DNA of 64,000 nt, from the NCBI RefSeq assembly GCF_901521055.1, contig NZ_CABEGA010000009.1:1-64000 (forward strand), read 5' to 3'. Origin of the DNA: Cellulomonas hominis (GTDB lineage: Bacteria > Actinomycetota > Actinomycetes > Actinomycetales > Cellulomonadaceae). The translations under genes and the position numbers were made by a program. Positions 1-8,632 of the stretch are shown piece by piece; within the stretch, counting starts at the first letter, position 1, and the number at the start of each line of letters is the position of its first letter. Below the pieces are notes generated by a model. That model searched no databases and was not told the origin of the DNA. It saw nothing but the letters and a program-made list of their open reading frames with translations.

Positions 1-117
1 GAGGACGGGGCGCAGGACGAATAAGACGGCCTATGCAGAGAACACAACGGCGACCGCGACGAAGACAGCCGCCCCGTATCCACGCTAGCGCCCGAGCAGT
101 TGCGGATCGAGCAAAAA
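1..117. other. Unassigned sequence left of the adapter
   Basis: No gene, RNA or repeat is supported here. The stretch sits on the far side of an Illumina adapter and is compositionally less GC-rich than the rest of the window. It is most likely low-quality read sequence carried into the contig with the adapter. A 9-base match to the P5 adapter core (ACGGCGACC, 47-55) is too short to count as evidence. Confidence 0.5.
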
Positions 118-175
118 TTTTTTTTTTTCAAGCAGAAGACGGCATACGAGATAGCGTAGCGTCTCGTGGGCTCGG
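118..175 (+). other. Illumina P7 flow-cell / Nextera i7 adapter (contaminant)
   Basis: Eleven T residues (118-128) are followed by the complete 24-base P7 sequence (129-152, beginning CAAGCAGAAGACGG), then AGCGTAGC (153-160), which matches a Nextera XT i7 index (N709 as I recall it), then GTCTCGTGGGCTCGG (161-175), the Nextera read-2 primer site. The T-run before P7 is how the grafted flow-cell oligo looks. Translation in one frame gives the well-known contaminant peptide FFQAEDGIRD. This is synthetic, not biological, and marks a contig end. Confidence 0.98.
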
Positions 176-371
176 GCTTGTCCTGCGGCATGATCATCCG
201 TTCGTCCGGGAGTGCGGTGGTGGGCGCGGTCCGCGGTACAGGGCGTCCGCGCCGGTGCCGGCCCCGTCCCGGCGCGTCGGCCGCCCGGGGTCGGGCACAT
301 CCGTCCAGCATGCCAGGGTTCGCTGTGCCGTGCCTGGACGCCCCGGGACGGGCCGGCGGCCCGCGAAGTCT

Positions 372-389
372 CTCGACGTCAAGTAATCT
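372..389 (+). promoter_or_regulatory. icd promoter -10 with overlapping palindrome
   Basis: TAATCT at 384-389 ends 7 nt before the icd ATG, so the transcript is predicted to be leaderless. Immediately upstream, CTCGACGTCAAG (372-383) is an imperfect 12-bp palindrome with GACGTC at its centre, abutting the -10. A protein bound there would block RNA polymerase, so it is a candidate repressor site. No -35 element is obvious. Confidence 0.5.
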
Positions 390-395
390 GGCCGC

Positions 396-1613
396 ATGGC
401 GAAGATCAAGGTGGTTGGACCGGTCGTCGAGCTCGACGGTGACGAGATGACGCGGATCATCTGGCAGTTCATCAAGGACCGCCTCATCCATCCGTACCTC
501 GACATCGACCTGCGCTACTACGACCTGTCGATCGAGAACCGGGACGCGACGGACGACCAGGTGACGGTCGACGCCGCGCACGCGATCAAGGAGCACGGCG
601 TCGGCGTCAAGTGCGCCACGATCACGCCGGACGAGGCGCGGGTCGAGGAGTTCGGGCTCAAGAAGATGTGGCGGTCCCCGAACGGGACCATCCGCAACAT
701 CCTCGGCGGCGTGGTGTTCCGCGAGCCGATCATCATCAGCAACATCCCGCGCCTGGTGCCGGGCTGGAACAAGCCGATCATCATCGGCCGCCACGCCCAC
801 GGCGACCAGTACAAGGCGACGGACTTCACGGTTCAGGGGGCCGGCACGCTGACCCTGACGTTCACCCCGGCGGACGGCTCCGAGCCGATCCAGCAGGAGG
901 TCGTGACGTACCCCGAGGGCGGCGGCGTCGCGATGGCCATGTACAACTTCGACGAGTCGATCCGCGACTTCGCGCGCGCCTCGTTCGCGTACGGCCTGCA
1001 GCGCAGCTACCCGGTGTACCTGTCGACGAAGAACACGATCCTCAAGGCCTACGACGGCCGGTTCAAGGACCTGTTCCAGGAGGTCTTCGACGCGGAGTTC
1101 GCGACGGCGTTCGCCGAGGCCGGGCTGACCTACGAGCACCGCCTCATCGACGACATGGTCGCCTCGGCCATGAAGTGGGAGGGCGGCTACGTCTGGGCCT
1201 GCAAGAACTACGACGGCGACGTCCAGTCCGACACCGTCGCGCAGGGCTTCGGCTCGCTCGGCCTCATGACGTCGGTCCTCATGACCCCCGACGGCCAGAC
1301 CGTCGAGGCCGAGGCGGCGCACGGCACGGTGACCCGGCACTACCGCCAGCACCAGCAGGGCAAGCCGACGTCGACCAACCCGATCGCGTCGATCTTCGCC
1401 TGGACCGGTGGCCTCAAGCACCGCGGCAAGCTGGACGGCACCCCGGAGGTCACGCAGTTCGCGGAGACCCTCGAGGACGTCGTGGTGAAGACCGTCGAGA
1501 GCGGCAAGATGACCAAGGACCTCGCTCTGCTGGTCGGCCCGGAGCAGCAGTGGCTGACCACCGAGGACTTCCTCGCCGCGCTGGACGAGAACCTGGCGAC
1601 GCGCCTCGGCTGA
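396..1613 (+). CDS. icd: NADP-dependent isocitrate dehydrogenase
   Basis: Converts isocitrate to 2-oxoglutarate with NADPH production (EC 1.1.1.42) in the TCA cycle; cytoplasmic. The 405-residue length and sequence match the type II, eukaryote-like homodimeric family rather than the E. coli type. Visible landmarks are LDGDEMTR (13-20), the substrate loop [12 protein letters not shown] (about 93-104) and [12 protein letters not shown] near residue 310. There is no ribosome-binding site; the -10 hexamer 7 nt upstream of the ATG supports this start and a leaderless mRNA. A strong hairpin follows the stop codon, so the gene is probably monocistronic. Confidence 0.97.
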   Translation: MAKIKVVGPVVELDGDEMTRIIWQFIKDRLIHPYLDIDLRYYDLSIENRDATDDQVTVDAAHAIKEHGVGVKCATITPDEARVEEFGLKKMWRSPNGTIRNILGGVVFREPIIISNIPRLVPGWNKPIIIGRHAHGDQYKATDFTVQGAGTLTLTFTPADGSEPIQQEVVTYPEGGGVAMAMYNFDESIRDFARASFAYGLQRSYPVYLSTKNTILKAYDGRFKDLFQEVFDAEFATAFAEAGLTYEHRLIDDMVASAMKWEGGYVWACKNYDGDVQSDTVAQGFGSLGLMTSVLMTPDGQTVEAEAAHGTVTRHYRQHQQGKPTSTNPIASIFAWTGGLKHRGKLDGTPEVTQFAETLEDVVVKTVESGKMTKDLALLVGPEQQWLTTEDFLAALDENLATRLG

Positions 1614-1628
1614 CGTCCCGCGACCGCC

Positions 1629-1669
1629 CGACGGCCGCCGCCCGCGCACCCCGCGGGCGGCGGCCGTCG
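1629..1669 (+). terminator. Hairpin terminator after icd
   Basis: A perfect 18-bp GC stem (1629-1646 with 1652-1669) closes a 5-nt loop 15 bases after the icd stop. There is no T-tract, as is common for terminators in high-GC actinobacteria. Confidence 0.8.
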
Positions 1670-1778
1670 TCGTGCGCGGCCCGGTTCTGGACAGGGGTTG
1701 CCGTCGAGCAGTGAACGCATCGCTGAGTGGTGCCGTCCGCGTCCCGGGCTAGGTGTTCGCGGCTGTATCCTCGGGGAC

Positions 1779-2963
1779 GTGGGCACTGACCGGGTGACTC
1801 CGGGCTCGCAATCTTCACTCCGTGAAGCCAACCGGGCCCGGATCGTGAGTGCCGTCCAGCAGCGTGGCTCCCTCACGCAGGTCGAGCTGGCCGGCCTCAC
1901 GGGGCTGTCACCCGCCACCGTGTCGAACATCGTCAAGGAGCTCACGGGCGCCGGCGTCCTGCACACGTCGCCCACCTCCCGCAGCGGCCGCCGGGCCCAG
2001 CAGGTCACCCTCGCGCGGAACCTCGGGCTCGTCGGCGGCATCCACTTCGGCTCCCGGTCGCTGCGCGTCACCGTCGCCGACGTCGCGCACCGGATCGTCG
2101 CCGACCAGCGCATGCCCCTGCCGCCCGACCACCGCGCCGACGCGGGCCTCGAACGGGCGTCCCTCCTGCTCACCGAGCTCGTCGACTCCGTCGAGGCGTC
2201 GATGTCCGAGGTGCTGGCCGTCGGTGTCGGCGTCCCCGCGCCCGTCGACCCGGTGTCGGGCCGCATCGTGTCCGTGGGCGTGCTGCGCGGCTGGGACGGG
2301 GTGTCGGTGCCGGAGGTCCTGGAGCGCCGGCTCGGCGTGCCCGTGCAGGTCGACAACGACTCCAACCTCGGGGCGCTCGCCGAGCTGCGGCTGGGTGCCG
2401 CCCGCGGTCGCCGGCACGTCCTGTACCTGCGGGTGTCGCACGGGGTCGGCAGCGGCCTGATCGCCGACGGGCGCGTGTTCCACGGCCGGACGGGCGCGGC
2501 GGGGGAGTTCGGGCACATCACCATCGACGACAACGGCCCGATCTGCCGGTGCGGGAACCGCGGGTGCCTCGAGACGTTCATCGGTGCGCCCGCGCTGCTC
2601 GCCATGCTCGAGGCGAGCCACGGGCACCTCACCCTGCCCGACGTGATCAGCCGCGCGCAGGAGGGCGACCCGGGGTGCCGGCGGGTGATCTCGGACGCCG
2701 GGCGGTCGCTCGCCGTCGCCGCCGCGAACACGTGCAACCTCTTCGACCCGGAGCTCGTGGTGGTCGGCGGGCGGCTCGCGGAGGCCGGCCCGATCCTGCT
2801 GGACACCTTCAGGAACGTCCTCGCGCAGCGCACCCTGCCGAGCACCGCCGGGCCGGTCGAGGTGGTCGTCTCCGAGCTGGGCACCGCCGCGGAGGTGCGG
2901 GGCGCTCTGGCCCTGGCGCTGGACCACGCCGGTATTGCGCAGTCGATGGCGGTGGCAGGATGA
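1779..2963 (+). CDS. ROK-family transcriptional repressor
   Basis: About 394 residues. An N-terminal winged helix (about residues 14-70, with LTQVELAGLTGLSPATVSNI as the helix-turn-helix) is followed by a ROK sugar-kinase fold: DNDSNLGALAE near 190 and the zinc-binding CxCGxxGCLE motif as CRCGNRGCLE near 260. This architecture is that of XylR/NagC-type regulators that sense a sugar. The GTG start is chosen because TATCCT (1766-1771) lies 8 nt upstream, giving a leaderless message; a longer in-frame reading to 1698 lacks any initiation signal. It is followed 49 bp later by a sugar-type ABC ATPase, the probable target. The inducer is unknown. Confidence 0.88.
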   Translation: MGTDRVTPGSQSSLREANRARIVSAVQQRGSLTQVELAGLTGLSPATVSNIVKELTGAGVLHTSPTSRSGRRAQQVTLARNLGLVGGIHFGSRSLRVTVADVAHRIVADQRMPLPPDHRADAGLERASLLLTELVDSVEASMSEVLAVGVGVPAPVDPVSGRIVSVGVLRGWDGVSVPEVLERRLGVPVQVDNDSNLGALAELRLGAARGRRHVLYLRVSHGVGSGLIADGRVFHGRTGAAGEFGHITIDDNGPICRCGNRGCLETFIGAPALLAMLEASHGHLTLPDVISRAQEGDPGCRRVISDAGRSLAVAAANTCNLFDPELVVVGGRLAEAGPILLDTFRNVLAQRTLPSTAGPVEVVVSELGTAAEVRGALALALDHAGIAQSMAVAG

Positions 2964-3012
2964 ACCACGGGTGCAGCAGGGCACGCGGCAGGGACGCAGC
3001 GGAGGAGGCCAG

Positions 3013-3783
3013 GTGAAGCAGCCGGTCCTGTCGGTGCGGGGCGTCTCCCGCAACTACGGCGCCGTGCGCGCGCTGGTCGACGTCGACCTCGACATCCACC
3101 CCCACGAGGTCGTCGCGATCGTCGGCGACATCGGCGCCGGCAAGTCGACGCTGGCGCGCGTGATGTCCGGCGCGCTCGCCCCGGACTCGGGGCACATCGA
3201 GGTCGACGGCACCCCCGTCGCCCTGCCGTCCACGCGCGCGGCCCGGGAGCTCGGGATCGCCGCGGTGTTCCAGGACCTCGCCCTGTGCGAGAACCTCGAC
3301 GTGGTGCAGAACCTCTTCCTCGGCCAGGAGCTCCGCCGCGCCGGGATGCTGGACGAGCGCCTGATGGAGCGCCGCGCGTGGGAGGTGCTGAGCCGGCTCG
3401 CCGCCCGGGTGCCCTCCGTGCGAGCCCCCGTGCGCGCGCTGTCCGGCGGGCAGCGGCAGGCCGTCGCCGTGGCCCGCACCCTGGTCGGGAACCCGCGCGT
3501 GGTCGTCCTGGACGAGCCGCTGGCGTCGCTCGGCATCTCGCAGACCGCCGAGGTGCTCAACATGGTCGAGCGCCTGCGGGAGAGCGGCCTCGGCGTCGTG
3601 ATGATCAGCCACTCGATGGTCGACGTGCAGGCCGTCGCCGACCGCATCGTCGTGCTCCGCCTCGGCCGGATCAACGGCGACTTCGACGCGCAGCACGCGT
3701 CCTACGAGGACCTGATCGCCGCGATCACCGGCATCACGCCGACGGGCCGGCTACCCCGGCCGACCCGCCCCGCGTCGCTCTGA
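3013..3783 (+). CDS. Sugar-type ABC transporter ATP-binding protein
   Basis: A 256-residue single ATPase domain of the carbohydrate-uptake class (FrcA/XylG half size). Walker A reads GDIGAGKST (about 39-47; most relatives have GDNGAGKST), the signature is LSGGQRQAVAVART (about 139) and Walker B is VVVLDEP (about 162), followed by the switch histidine in VVMISHSM. The GTG start follows GGAGGAGG at 3001-3008. No permease or substrate-binding protein is adjacent, so it must work with subunits encoded elsewhere or be a relic. The upstream ROK regulator suggests sugar-responsive expression. Confidence 0.85.
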   Translation: MKQPVLSVRGVSRNYGAVRALVDVDLDIHPHEVVAIVGDIGAGKSTLARVMSGALAPDSGHIEVDGTPVALPSTRAARELGIAAVFQDLALCENLDVVQNLFLGQELRRAGMLDERLMERRAWEVLSRLAARVPSVRAPVRALSGGQRQAVAVARTLVGNPRVVVLDEPLASLGISQTAEVLNMVERLRESGLGVVMISHSMVDVQAVADRIVVLRLGRINGDFDAQHASYEDLIAAITGITPTGRLPRPTRPASL

Positions 3784-3801
3784 GGCCGGGCGCCGGACCG
3801 C

Positions 3802-4659
3802 TCAGCGGAAGACGATCGTGCGGTGCCCGTCCAGGAGCACCCGGTGCTCCGCGTGCCAGCGCACCGCCCGCGCCAGGGCCCGCCGCTCGACGTCCTGGCC
3901 GAGGGCGACCAGGTCGTTCACGCCGCGGCTGTGGTCGACGCGCTCGACGTCCTGCTCGATGATCGGTCCCTCGTCGAGGTCGCCGGTCACGTAGTGCGCG
4001 GTGGCGCCGATCAGCTTCACGCCGCGGTCGTGGGCCTGCGCGTAGGGGCGGGCGCCCTTGAACGACGGCAGGAACGAGTGGTGGATGTTGATGATCCGGC
4101 CCGCGAGCGCCCGGCACAGGTCATCGGACAGGATCTGCATGTAGCGGGCCAGCACGACCAGCTCGACGTCGAGCTCGTCGACCAGCTCCAGGAGCCGGGC
4201 CTCCGCCGCCGCCTTGGTGTCCCGGGTGACCGGGACGTGGTGGAAGTCGATGTCGTAGAACCGCGCCAGGTCCGCGAGGGCGGTGTGGTTCGACACGAGC
4301 CCCACGATGTCGATCGGCAGGTTCTCGGACCGCTGCCGGAACGCCAGGTCGTTGACGCAGTGCGCGGCGGTCGACCCGAGGAGCAGCGTGCGCATCTTCC
4401 GGCCGGCGACGTCCAGCGACCAGTCCAGGGCGAACCGCGGGGCGAGCGCCGTCAGGGCGGCCTCGAGCTCCTCCCGCGACGCCTGCGACGCGACCTCGAC
4501 GCGCATGAAGAACAGGCCCGACAGGGGGTCGCCGAACTGCTGCGACTCGGTGATGTTCCCCCCGTGCTCCGCCAGCAGGCCGGCGACCGCGGCGACGATG
4601 CCCGGCTGGTCGGGGCAGGACAGGGAGAGCACCCAGGAGGTGGGGGTCGAGTTCGGCAC
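3802..4659 (-). CDS. purU: Formyltetrahydrofolate deformylase
   Basis: Hydrolyses 10-formyl-THF to formate and THF (EC 3.5.1.10), balancing one-carbon units for purine and glycine metabolism. The 285-residue product has an N-terminal ACT domain (SWVLSLSCPDQPGIVAAVAG, about 8-27) and a C-terminal formyl-transferase fold with NIHHSFLPSF (about 215-224), AHYVTGDLDEGPIIEQ and a terminal RVDHSRG catalytic region. The GTG start is supported by TACCCT (rev, 4672-4667) 8 nt upstream, so it is predicted leaderless. It runs tail-to-tail with the ABC ATPase gene. Confidence 0.95.
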   Translation of the reverse strand: MPNSTPTSWVLSLSCPDQPGIVAAVAGLLAEHGGNITESQQFGDPLSGLFFMRVEVASQASREELEAALTALAPRFALDWSLDVAGRKMRTLLLGSTAAHCVNDLAFRQRSENLPIDIVGLVSNHTALADLARFYDIDFHHVPVTRDTKAAAEARLLELVDELDVELVVLARYMQILSDDLCRALAGRIINIHHSFLPSFKGARPYAQAHDRGVKLIGATAHYVTGDLDEGPIIEQDVERVDHSRGVNDLVALGQDVERRALARAVRWHAEHRVLLDGHRTIVFR

Positions 4660-4779
4660 GAGGTGGAGGGTACCGGCGGGCGCCCCCGGCGTGCCGGTGG
4701 CGACCGTACTGCGGCCGTTCACCCGGGTGATGGGACCTGTGAGTGGTCGAGCCCGCGCAGGGGCTGAGACGATGGGGGC

Positions 4780-5280
4780 ATGAGCGAGACCGAGGTGACC
4801 ATCCGACCCGTCGTCGACGCCGAGGCGGGGGAGCTGCTGACGCTGCGCCGCGCCGCGTTCGTCACCGAGGCGCAGCAGTACGACGACCCGCACATCCCGC
4901 CGCTGACCCAGACGCTCAGCGAGCTGCGCGCCGACCTCGCCGCCGAGGGCGTCGTGACGCTCGGCGCGTGGGCCGGTCACCGGCTCGTCGGCTCGATCCG
5001 GGTGGTGCTGGAGGGCAGGAAGGCGACGCTCGGCCGGTTCGCCGTCGCGCCCGACCAGCAGGGTCACGGCATCGGCACCCAGCTGCTGCTCGCGATCCTG
5101 CCGCACCTGCCCGAGGACGTGGAGGAGATCTGGGTGTTCACCGGCCGGGACTCCGTGCACAACCTCGCGCTGTACGAGAAGCACGGCTACACCCACGAGC
5201 ACGACCAGACGGTGGGCGACCTCACGTACGCGTACCTGCGGCGGATCCTCGGCGACGACGAGACCGCCGAGTCCGCCTGA
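4780..5280 (+). CDS. GNAT-family N-acetyltransferase
   Basis: 166 residues with a complete GNAT fold. The acetyl-CoA loop is RFAVAPDQQGHGIGTQLL (about 86-103) and the C-terminal NLALYEKHGYTHEHDQ is the usual beta-5/alpha-4 segment. The substrate cannot be told from sequence. The ATG has no Shine-Dalgarno sequence but GACGAT (4768-4773) ends 7 nt upstream, so a leaderless transcript is predicted. It stands alone, divergent from purU and ahead of the glyA riboswitch. Confidence 0.88.
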   Translation: MSETEVTIRPVVDAEAGELLTLRRAAFVTEAQQYDDPHIPPLTQTLSELRADLAAEGVVTLGAWAGHRLVGSIRVVLEGRKATLGRFAVAPDQQGHGIGTQLLLAILPHLPEDVEEIWVFTGRDSVHNLALYEKHGYTHEHDQTVGDLTYAYLRRILGDDETAESA

Positions 5281-5326
5281 GGCGACCGACCGGCGGACGC
5301 CTCCCCGCGGTGCCCGGTGACGTTGC

Positions 5327-5332
5327 TAGGCT
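5327..5332 (+). promoter_or_regulatory. Putative -10 of the glyA-folD transcript
   Basis: TAGGCT lies 5-6 bases before the conserved start of the riboswitch aptamer, so transcription would begin at about 5338-5339 and the RNA would open directly with the aptamer. No convincing -35 is visible. Confidence 0.5.
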
Positions 5333-5336
5333 GACG

Positions 5337-5413
5337 GGGTCGCGACTGGCGCACAGGTGGGGCACCACCGGGGAGCGACGCAGCAGCACGACGTCGGGTC
5401 GGACGCCTGGGCC
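5337..5413 (+). promoter_or_regulatory. ZTP (pfl) riboswitch aptamer upstream of glyA-folD
   Basis: The segment 5337-5382 carries the conserved first half of the pfl/ZTP aptamer: GGGTCGCGACTGGCG, then AGGTGG and CCACC forming the P2 helix, then GGGGAGCGAC. The conserved second half, CGCCTGGGC, follows at 5404-5412 after a variable linker. ZTP riboswitches bind ZMP/ZTP, which accumulates when 10-formyl-THF is short, and turn on folate one-carbon genes. Position, between promoter and glyA, and the downstream folD fit the class exactly. Short hairpins at 5427-5440 (CACACC/GGTGTG) and 5441-5456 may be part of the expression platform. Confidence 0.95.
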
Positions 5414-5479
5414 CCGCGGTCACCCCACACCATCGGTGTGCGGTCGACAGACCGCGCACGCCGACTGCCGAGGAGACGC

Positions 5480-6769
5480 ATGAGCGCCGAGAACACGCCG
5501 CTGCTCGACCAGAACCTGTCGCAGGTCGACCCCGAGATCGCCGCCGTCCTGGACGGGGAGCTGGCGCGCCAGCAGGGCACGCTCGAGATGATCGCCAGCG
5601 AGAACTTCGTGCCGCGCGCCGTCCTGCAGGCGCAGGGCTCCGTGCTGACGAACAAGTACGCCGAGGGTTACCCGGGCCGCCGCTACTACGGTGGCTGCGA
5701 GCAGGTCGACATCGCCGAGAACCTGGCGATCTCCCGCGCCCAGGAGCTGTTCGGCGCCGAGCACGCCAACGTCCAGCCCCACTCCGGCGCGACCGCCAAC
5801 GCGGCCGTGCTGCACGCCCTGGCCAACGCCGGCGACCGCATCCTGGGCCTCGAGCTCGCGCACGGCGGCCACCTGACACACGGCATGAAGATCAACTTCT
5901 CCGGCAAGCTCTACGACGTCGGCGCGTACGGGGTGAACCCGGAGACCTTCCTCATCGAGCCGGAGGCGATCCGCGAGGCGGCCCTCAAGCACCGCCCGGC
6001 CGTGATCATCGGCGGCTGGTCCGCCTACCCGCGGCACCTCGACTTCGCCGCGATGCGGGAGATCGCCGACGAGGTCGGCGCGAAGCTCTGGGTCGACATG
6101 GCGCACTTCGCGGGCCTGGTGGCCGCGGGCCTGCACCCGTCGCCCGTCCCGTACGCGGACGTCGTGTCGTCGACCGTGCACAAGACCATCGGCGGACCGC
6201 GGTCGGGCTTCATCCTGAGCAAGCAGGAGTACGCCAAGAAGATCGACTCCGCCGTGTTCCCGGGCCAGCAGGGCGGCCCGCTCATGCACGTCATCGCCGC
6301 CAAGGCCGTGTCGTTCAAGATCGCCGGCGGCCAGGAGTTCAAGGACCGTCAGCAGCGCACGATCGACGGCGCGCGGATCATCGCCGAGCGCCTCGTCGCG
6401 CCGGAGGTCGCCGCCGCGGGCGTGTCCGTGCTGACCGGCGGCACCGACGTGCACCTGGTCCTCGTGGACCTGCGGAACTCGTCCCTGGACGGCCAGCAGG
6501 CGGAGGACCTCCTGCACGACGTCGGCATCACCGTGAACCGCAACGCCGTGCCGTTCGACCCCCGCCCCCCGCGCGTCACCTCCGGCCTGCGGATCGGCAC
6601 CCCGGCGCTCGCGACCCGCGGGTTCGGGGACGCCGAGTTCACCGAGGTCGCGGACATCATCGCCACGGCGCTGGTGGCGGGCGCGTCGGCCGACGTCGAG
6701 GCGCTCCGGGCGCGCGTGGCCAAGCTGGCCGACGCGTTCCCGCTGTACCCCGGCCTCCAGCAGTACTGA
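5480..6769 (+). CDS. glyA: Serine hydroxymethyltransferase
   Basis: PLP enzyme that interconverts serine + THF and glycine + 5,10-methylene-THF (EC 2.1.2.1), the main source of one-carbon units. The 429-residue sequence contains [13 protein letters not shown] (about 57-69) and the PLP-lysine motif [14 protein letters not shown] near residue 230. The ATG follows AGGAGA at 5471-5476. It is the first gene of an operon with folD, 13 bp apart, under control of the ZTP riboswitch. Confidence 0.98.
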   Translation: MSAENTPLLDQNLSQVDPEIAAVLDGELARQQGTLEMIASENFVPRAVLQAQGSVLTNKYAEGYPGRRYYGGCEQVDIAENLAISRAQELFGAEHANVQPHSGATANAAVLHALANAGDRILGLELAHGGHLTHGMKINFSGKLYDVGAYGVNPETFLIEPEAIREAALKHRPAVIIGGWSAYPRHLDFAAMREIADEVGAKLWVDMAHFAGLVAAGLHPSPVPYADVVSSTVHKTIGGPRSGFILSKQEYAKKIDSAVFPGQQGGPLMHVIAAKAVSFKIAGGQEFKDRQQRTIDGARIIAERLVAPEVAAAGVSVLTGGTDVHLVLVDLRNSSLDGQQAEDLLHDVGITVNRNAVPFDPRPPRVTSGLRIGTPALATRGFGDAEFTEVADIIATALVAGASADVEALRARVAKLADAFPLYPGLQQY

Positions 6770-6782
6770 GCGGGGAGCGACG

Positions 6783-7658
6783 ATGACGGCACGCACGCTC
6801 GACGGCAAGGCCACGGCCGCCACCATCAAGGCGGAGCTCAAGCAGCGGGTCGACGCGCTCGCGGCGCGGGGCGTCCGCCCCGGGCTCGGCACGCTGCTGG
6901 TGGGGGAGGACCCGGGCTCGGTGTCCTACGTCGCCGGGAAGCACCGTGACTGCGCGGAGGTCGGCATCGCCTCGATCCGTGAGGACCTGCCCGCCGACGC
7001 GACGCAGGAGGACATCGAGGCCGCGGTCCGGCGGCTGAACGAGGACCCGGCCTGCACCGGGTTCATCGTGCAGCTGCCGCTGCCGCGGGGTGTCGACACC
7101 AACCGGGTGCTCGAGCTCGTCGACCCCGACAAGGACGCCGACGGCCTGCACCCGACGAACCTGGGCCGGCTGGTGCTGCGGGTCAACGACGACATCACGT
7201 CGCCGCTGCCCTGCACGCCGCGCGGGATCATCGAGCTGCTCACGCGGCACGGCATCGAGCTGGCCGGTTCGGACGTCACGGTCATCGGCCGGGGCACGAC
7301 CGTGGGCCGGTCCATCGGCCTGCTGCTGACGCGCCGCGCCGTGAACGCGACCGTGACGCTGACGCACACCGGCACGGTGGACCTCGGCGAGCACACCCGG
7401 AACGCGGACGTCATCGTCGCGGCGGCGGGCGTCCCCGGCGTGGTGACGGCCGACCTGGTGAAGCCGGGGGCCGTGGTGATCGACGTCGGCGTCTCGCGGG
7501 TGACGGACAGCGACGGCAAGAGCCGCATCGTCGGGGACGTCGACCGCGGCGTGGCCGAGGTGGCCGCGTGGGTGTCGCCGAACCCGGGCGGCGTCGGGCC
7601 CATGACCCGCGCGATGCTGCTCGCCAACGTGGTGGAGACGGCCGAGCGCCTGGCCTGA
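6783..7658 (+). CDS. folD: Bifunctional methylene-THF dehydrogenase / methenyl-THF cyclohydrolase
   Basis: NADP-dependent oxidation of 5,10-methylene-THF and hydrolysis to 10-formyl-THF (EC 1.5.1.5, 3.5.4.9). 291 residues. Catalytic YVAGKHRDC (Tyr and Lys at about 50 and 54), GFIVQLPLP (about 94-102), the dinucleotide loop [11 protein letters not shown] (about 165) and PGGVGPMT near the C terminus are all present. The ATG follows GGGGAGC. Its product 10-formyl-THF is the substrate of PurU encoded 2 kb upstream, and its shortage is what the upstream riboswitch senses. Confidence 0.98.
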   Translation: MTARTLDGKATAATIKAELKQRVDALAARGVRPGLGTLLVGEDPGSVSYVAGKHRDCAEVGIASIREDLPADATQEDIEAAVRRLNEDPACTGFIVQLPLPRGVDTNRVLELVDPDKDADGLHPTNLGRLVLRVNDDITSPLPCTPRGIIELLTRHGIELAGSDVTVIGRGTTVGRSIGLLLTRRAVNATVTLTHTGTVDLGEHTRNADVIVAAAGVPGVVTADLVKPGAVVIDVGVSRVTDSDGKSRIVGDVDRGVAEVAAWVSPNPGGVGPMTRAMLLANVVETAERLA

Positions 7659-7673
7659 ACCGCCGGACGACAC

Positions 7674-7713
7674 CGCCCCGGGGGCGACTCGATCACGGGT
7701 CGCCCCCGGGGCG
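7674..7713 (+). terminator. Hairpin terminator after folD
   Basis: A perfect 15-bp stem (7674-7688 with 7699-7713) closes a 10-nt loop 15 bases after the folD stop codon. Confidence 0.85.
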
Positions 7714-7810
7714 TTCGCGTCACCGCCTGGGCCACTCGCGCGTGTACACGGTGGCTCCGGGGGGTCGCGGTCGACTTCCGGGGAGTGCGACCACGGTGAC
7801 CGCCGTGGCT

Positions 7811-8000
7811 GCGGTGACTGCGGTGGTCGCGGTTGGCGGAGGTGTCCGGCGGGGTCGCTGCGGGGCGCGGTGACTGCGGTGGTCGCGGTTGGCGGAGGTG
7901 TCCGGCGGGGTCGCTGCGGGGCGCGGTGACTGCGGTGGTCACGGTTGGCGGAGGTGTCCGGCGGATTCCCTGCGGGGCGCGGTGACTGCGGTGGTCACGG
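7811..8000. repeat. 56-bp tandem repeat, 3.4 copies
   Basis: Three head-to-tail copies of a 56-bp unit beginning GCGGTGACTGCGGTGGTC (7811-7866, 7867-7922, 7923-7978) and a 22-bp partial fourth copy (7979-8000). Copies 1 and 2 are identical except where they meet; copy 3 differs in GGATTCCC for GGGGTCGC and in TCACGG for TCGCGG. It occupies the non-coding gap between folD and the convergent cysteine hydrolase gene (7659-8062). No promoter or ORF in it is convincing. Confidence 0.92.
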
Positions 8001-8062
8001 TGAGCCCCTCGACACCGTTCGTGGGTGCCCGGCGGAGTCGTGCCCGTCGCGGACGGACCGGT

Positions 8063-8632
8063 TCACGTGGTGGTGGCCAGGACCGCCCGCGCGGTGGTGG
8101 TGTCGACGACGTCCGCGAGCGGCGCGTACAGCCGGATCGCGTCGAGGGCCCGGGTGTGCGCGGCGTCGTCGGACCCCGCGCAGCCCTCGGCGACGACCCG
8201 GACCGCCACCCCGGCGTCGGCCGCGGCCAGGGCGGTCGACAGGACGCAGCAGTCGGTCGAGACGCCGACGAGCAGCATCGTGTCGCCCGGCTGCACGTGC
8301 GCGGCGAGCTCGGCGCCCCACTTGCCGAACGTCGTGGCCGTGACGACGGGCGACACGGCCGCGAGGTCCTCCAGGGCGGGCACCACCCGGTAGGCGGGGG
8401 CGTCCGGCGACTGCAGGGCGAACGGCCACTCGGCGTAGTACGGGACCCACGAGCCCTCGGGCCGCTCGGGCGCCACGAAGCGCGTGAAGACCGTCCGCTC
8501 CGGGCCGGCCGCCTCCGCGAGCGAGCGGACCACGGGCAGCGCCTCGCCGAACCTCGGCGCCGCCCAGGGGCTGCCGTCGTCGGCGAACACGGGCTGCATG
8601 TCCACGACGACCAGGACGCTGCGGCCCGTCAC
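8063..8632 (-). CDS. Isochorismatase-like cysteine hydrolase
   Basis: 189 residues of the isochorismatase/nicotinamidase superfamily. The catalytic triad is visible as Asp in VLVVVDMQPVF (about residue 10), Lys in TTFGKWGAEL (about 110) and Cys in VGVSTDCCVLST (about 143). Members hydrolyse amides such as nicotinamide, ureidoacrylate or N-carbamoyl compounds; the substrate here is not determined. The GTG start overlaps the stop of the upstream permease gene (GTGA), so the two are translationally coupled, which suggests that the hydrolase acts on a compound related to what the permease imports. Confidence 0.85.
   Translation of the reverse strand: MTGRSVLVVVDMQPVFADDGSPWAAPRFGEALPVVRSLAEAAGPERTVFTRFVAPERPEGSWVPYYAEWPFALQSPDAPAYRVVPALEDLAAVSPVVTATTFGKWGAELAAHVQPGDTMLLVGVSTDCCVLSTALAAADAGVAVRVVAEGCAGSDDAAHTRALDAIRLYAPLADVVDTTTARAVLATTT

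Noticed and set aside
47-55. ACGGCGACC as a remnant of the Illumina P5 adapter
   Set aside because: Only nine bases match and neighbouring bases disagree; expected by chance in GC-rich DNA.
33-386. 117-residue ORF containing FFFQAEDGIRD
   Set aside because: It runs through the Illumina adapter; the peptide is a known translation of P7.
7811-8000. 56-bp repeats considered as a CRISPR array
   Set aside because: Units are directly contiguous with no unique spacers, no palindromic repeat and no cas genes.
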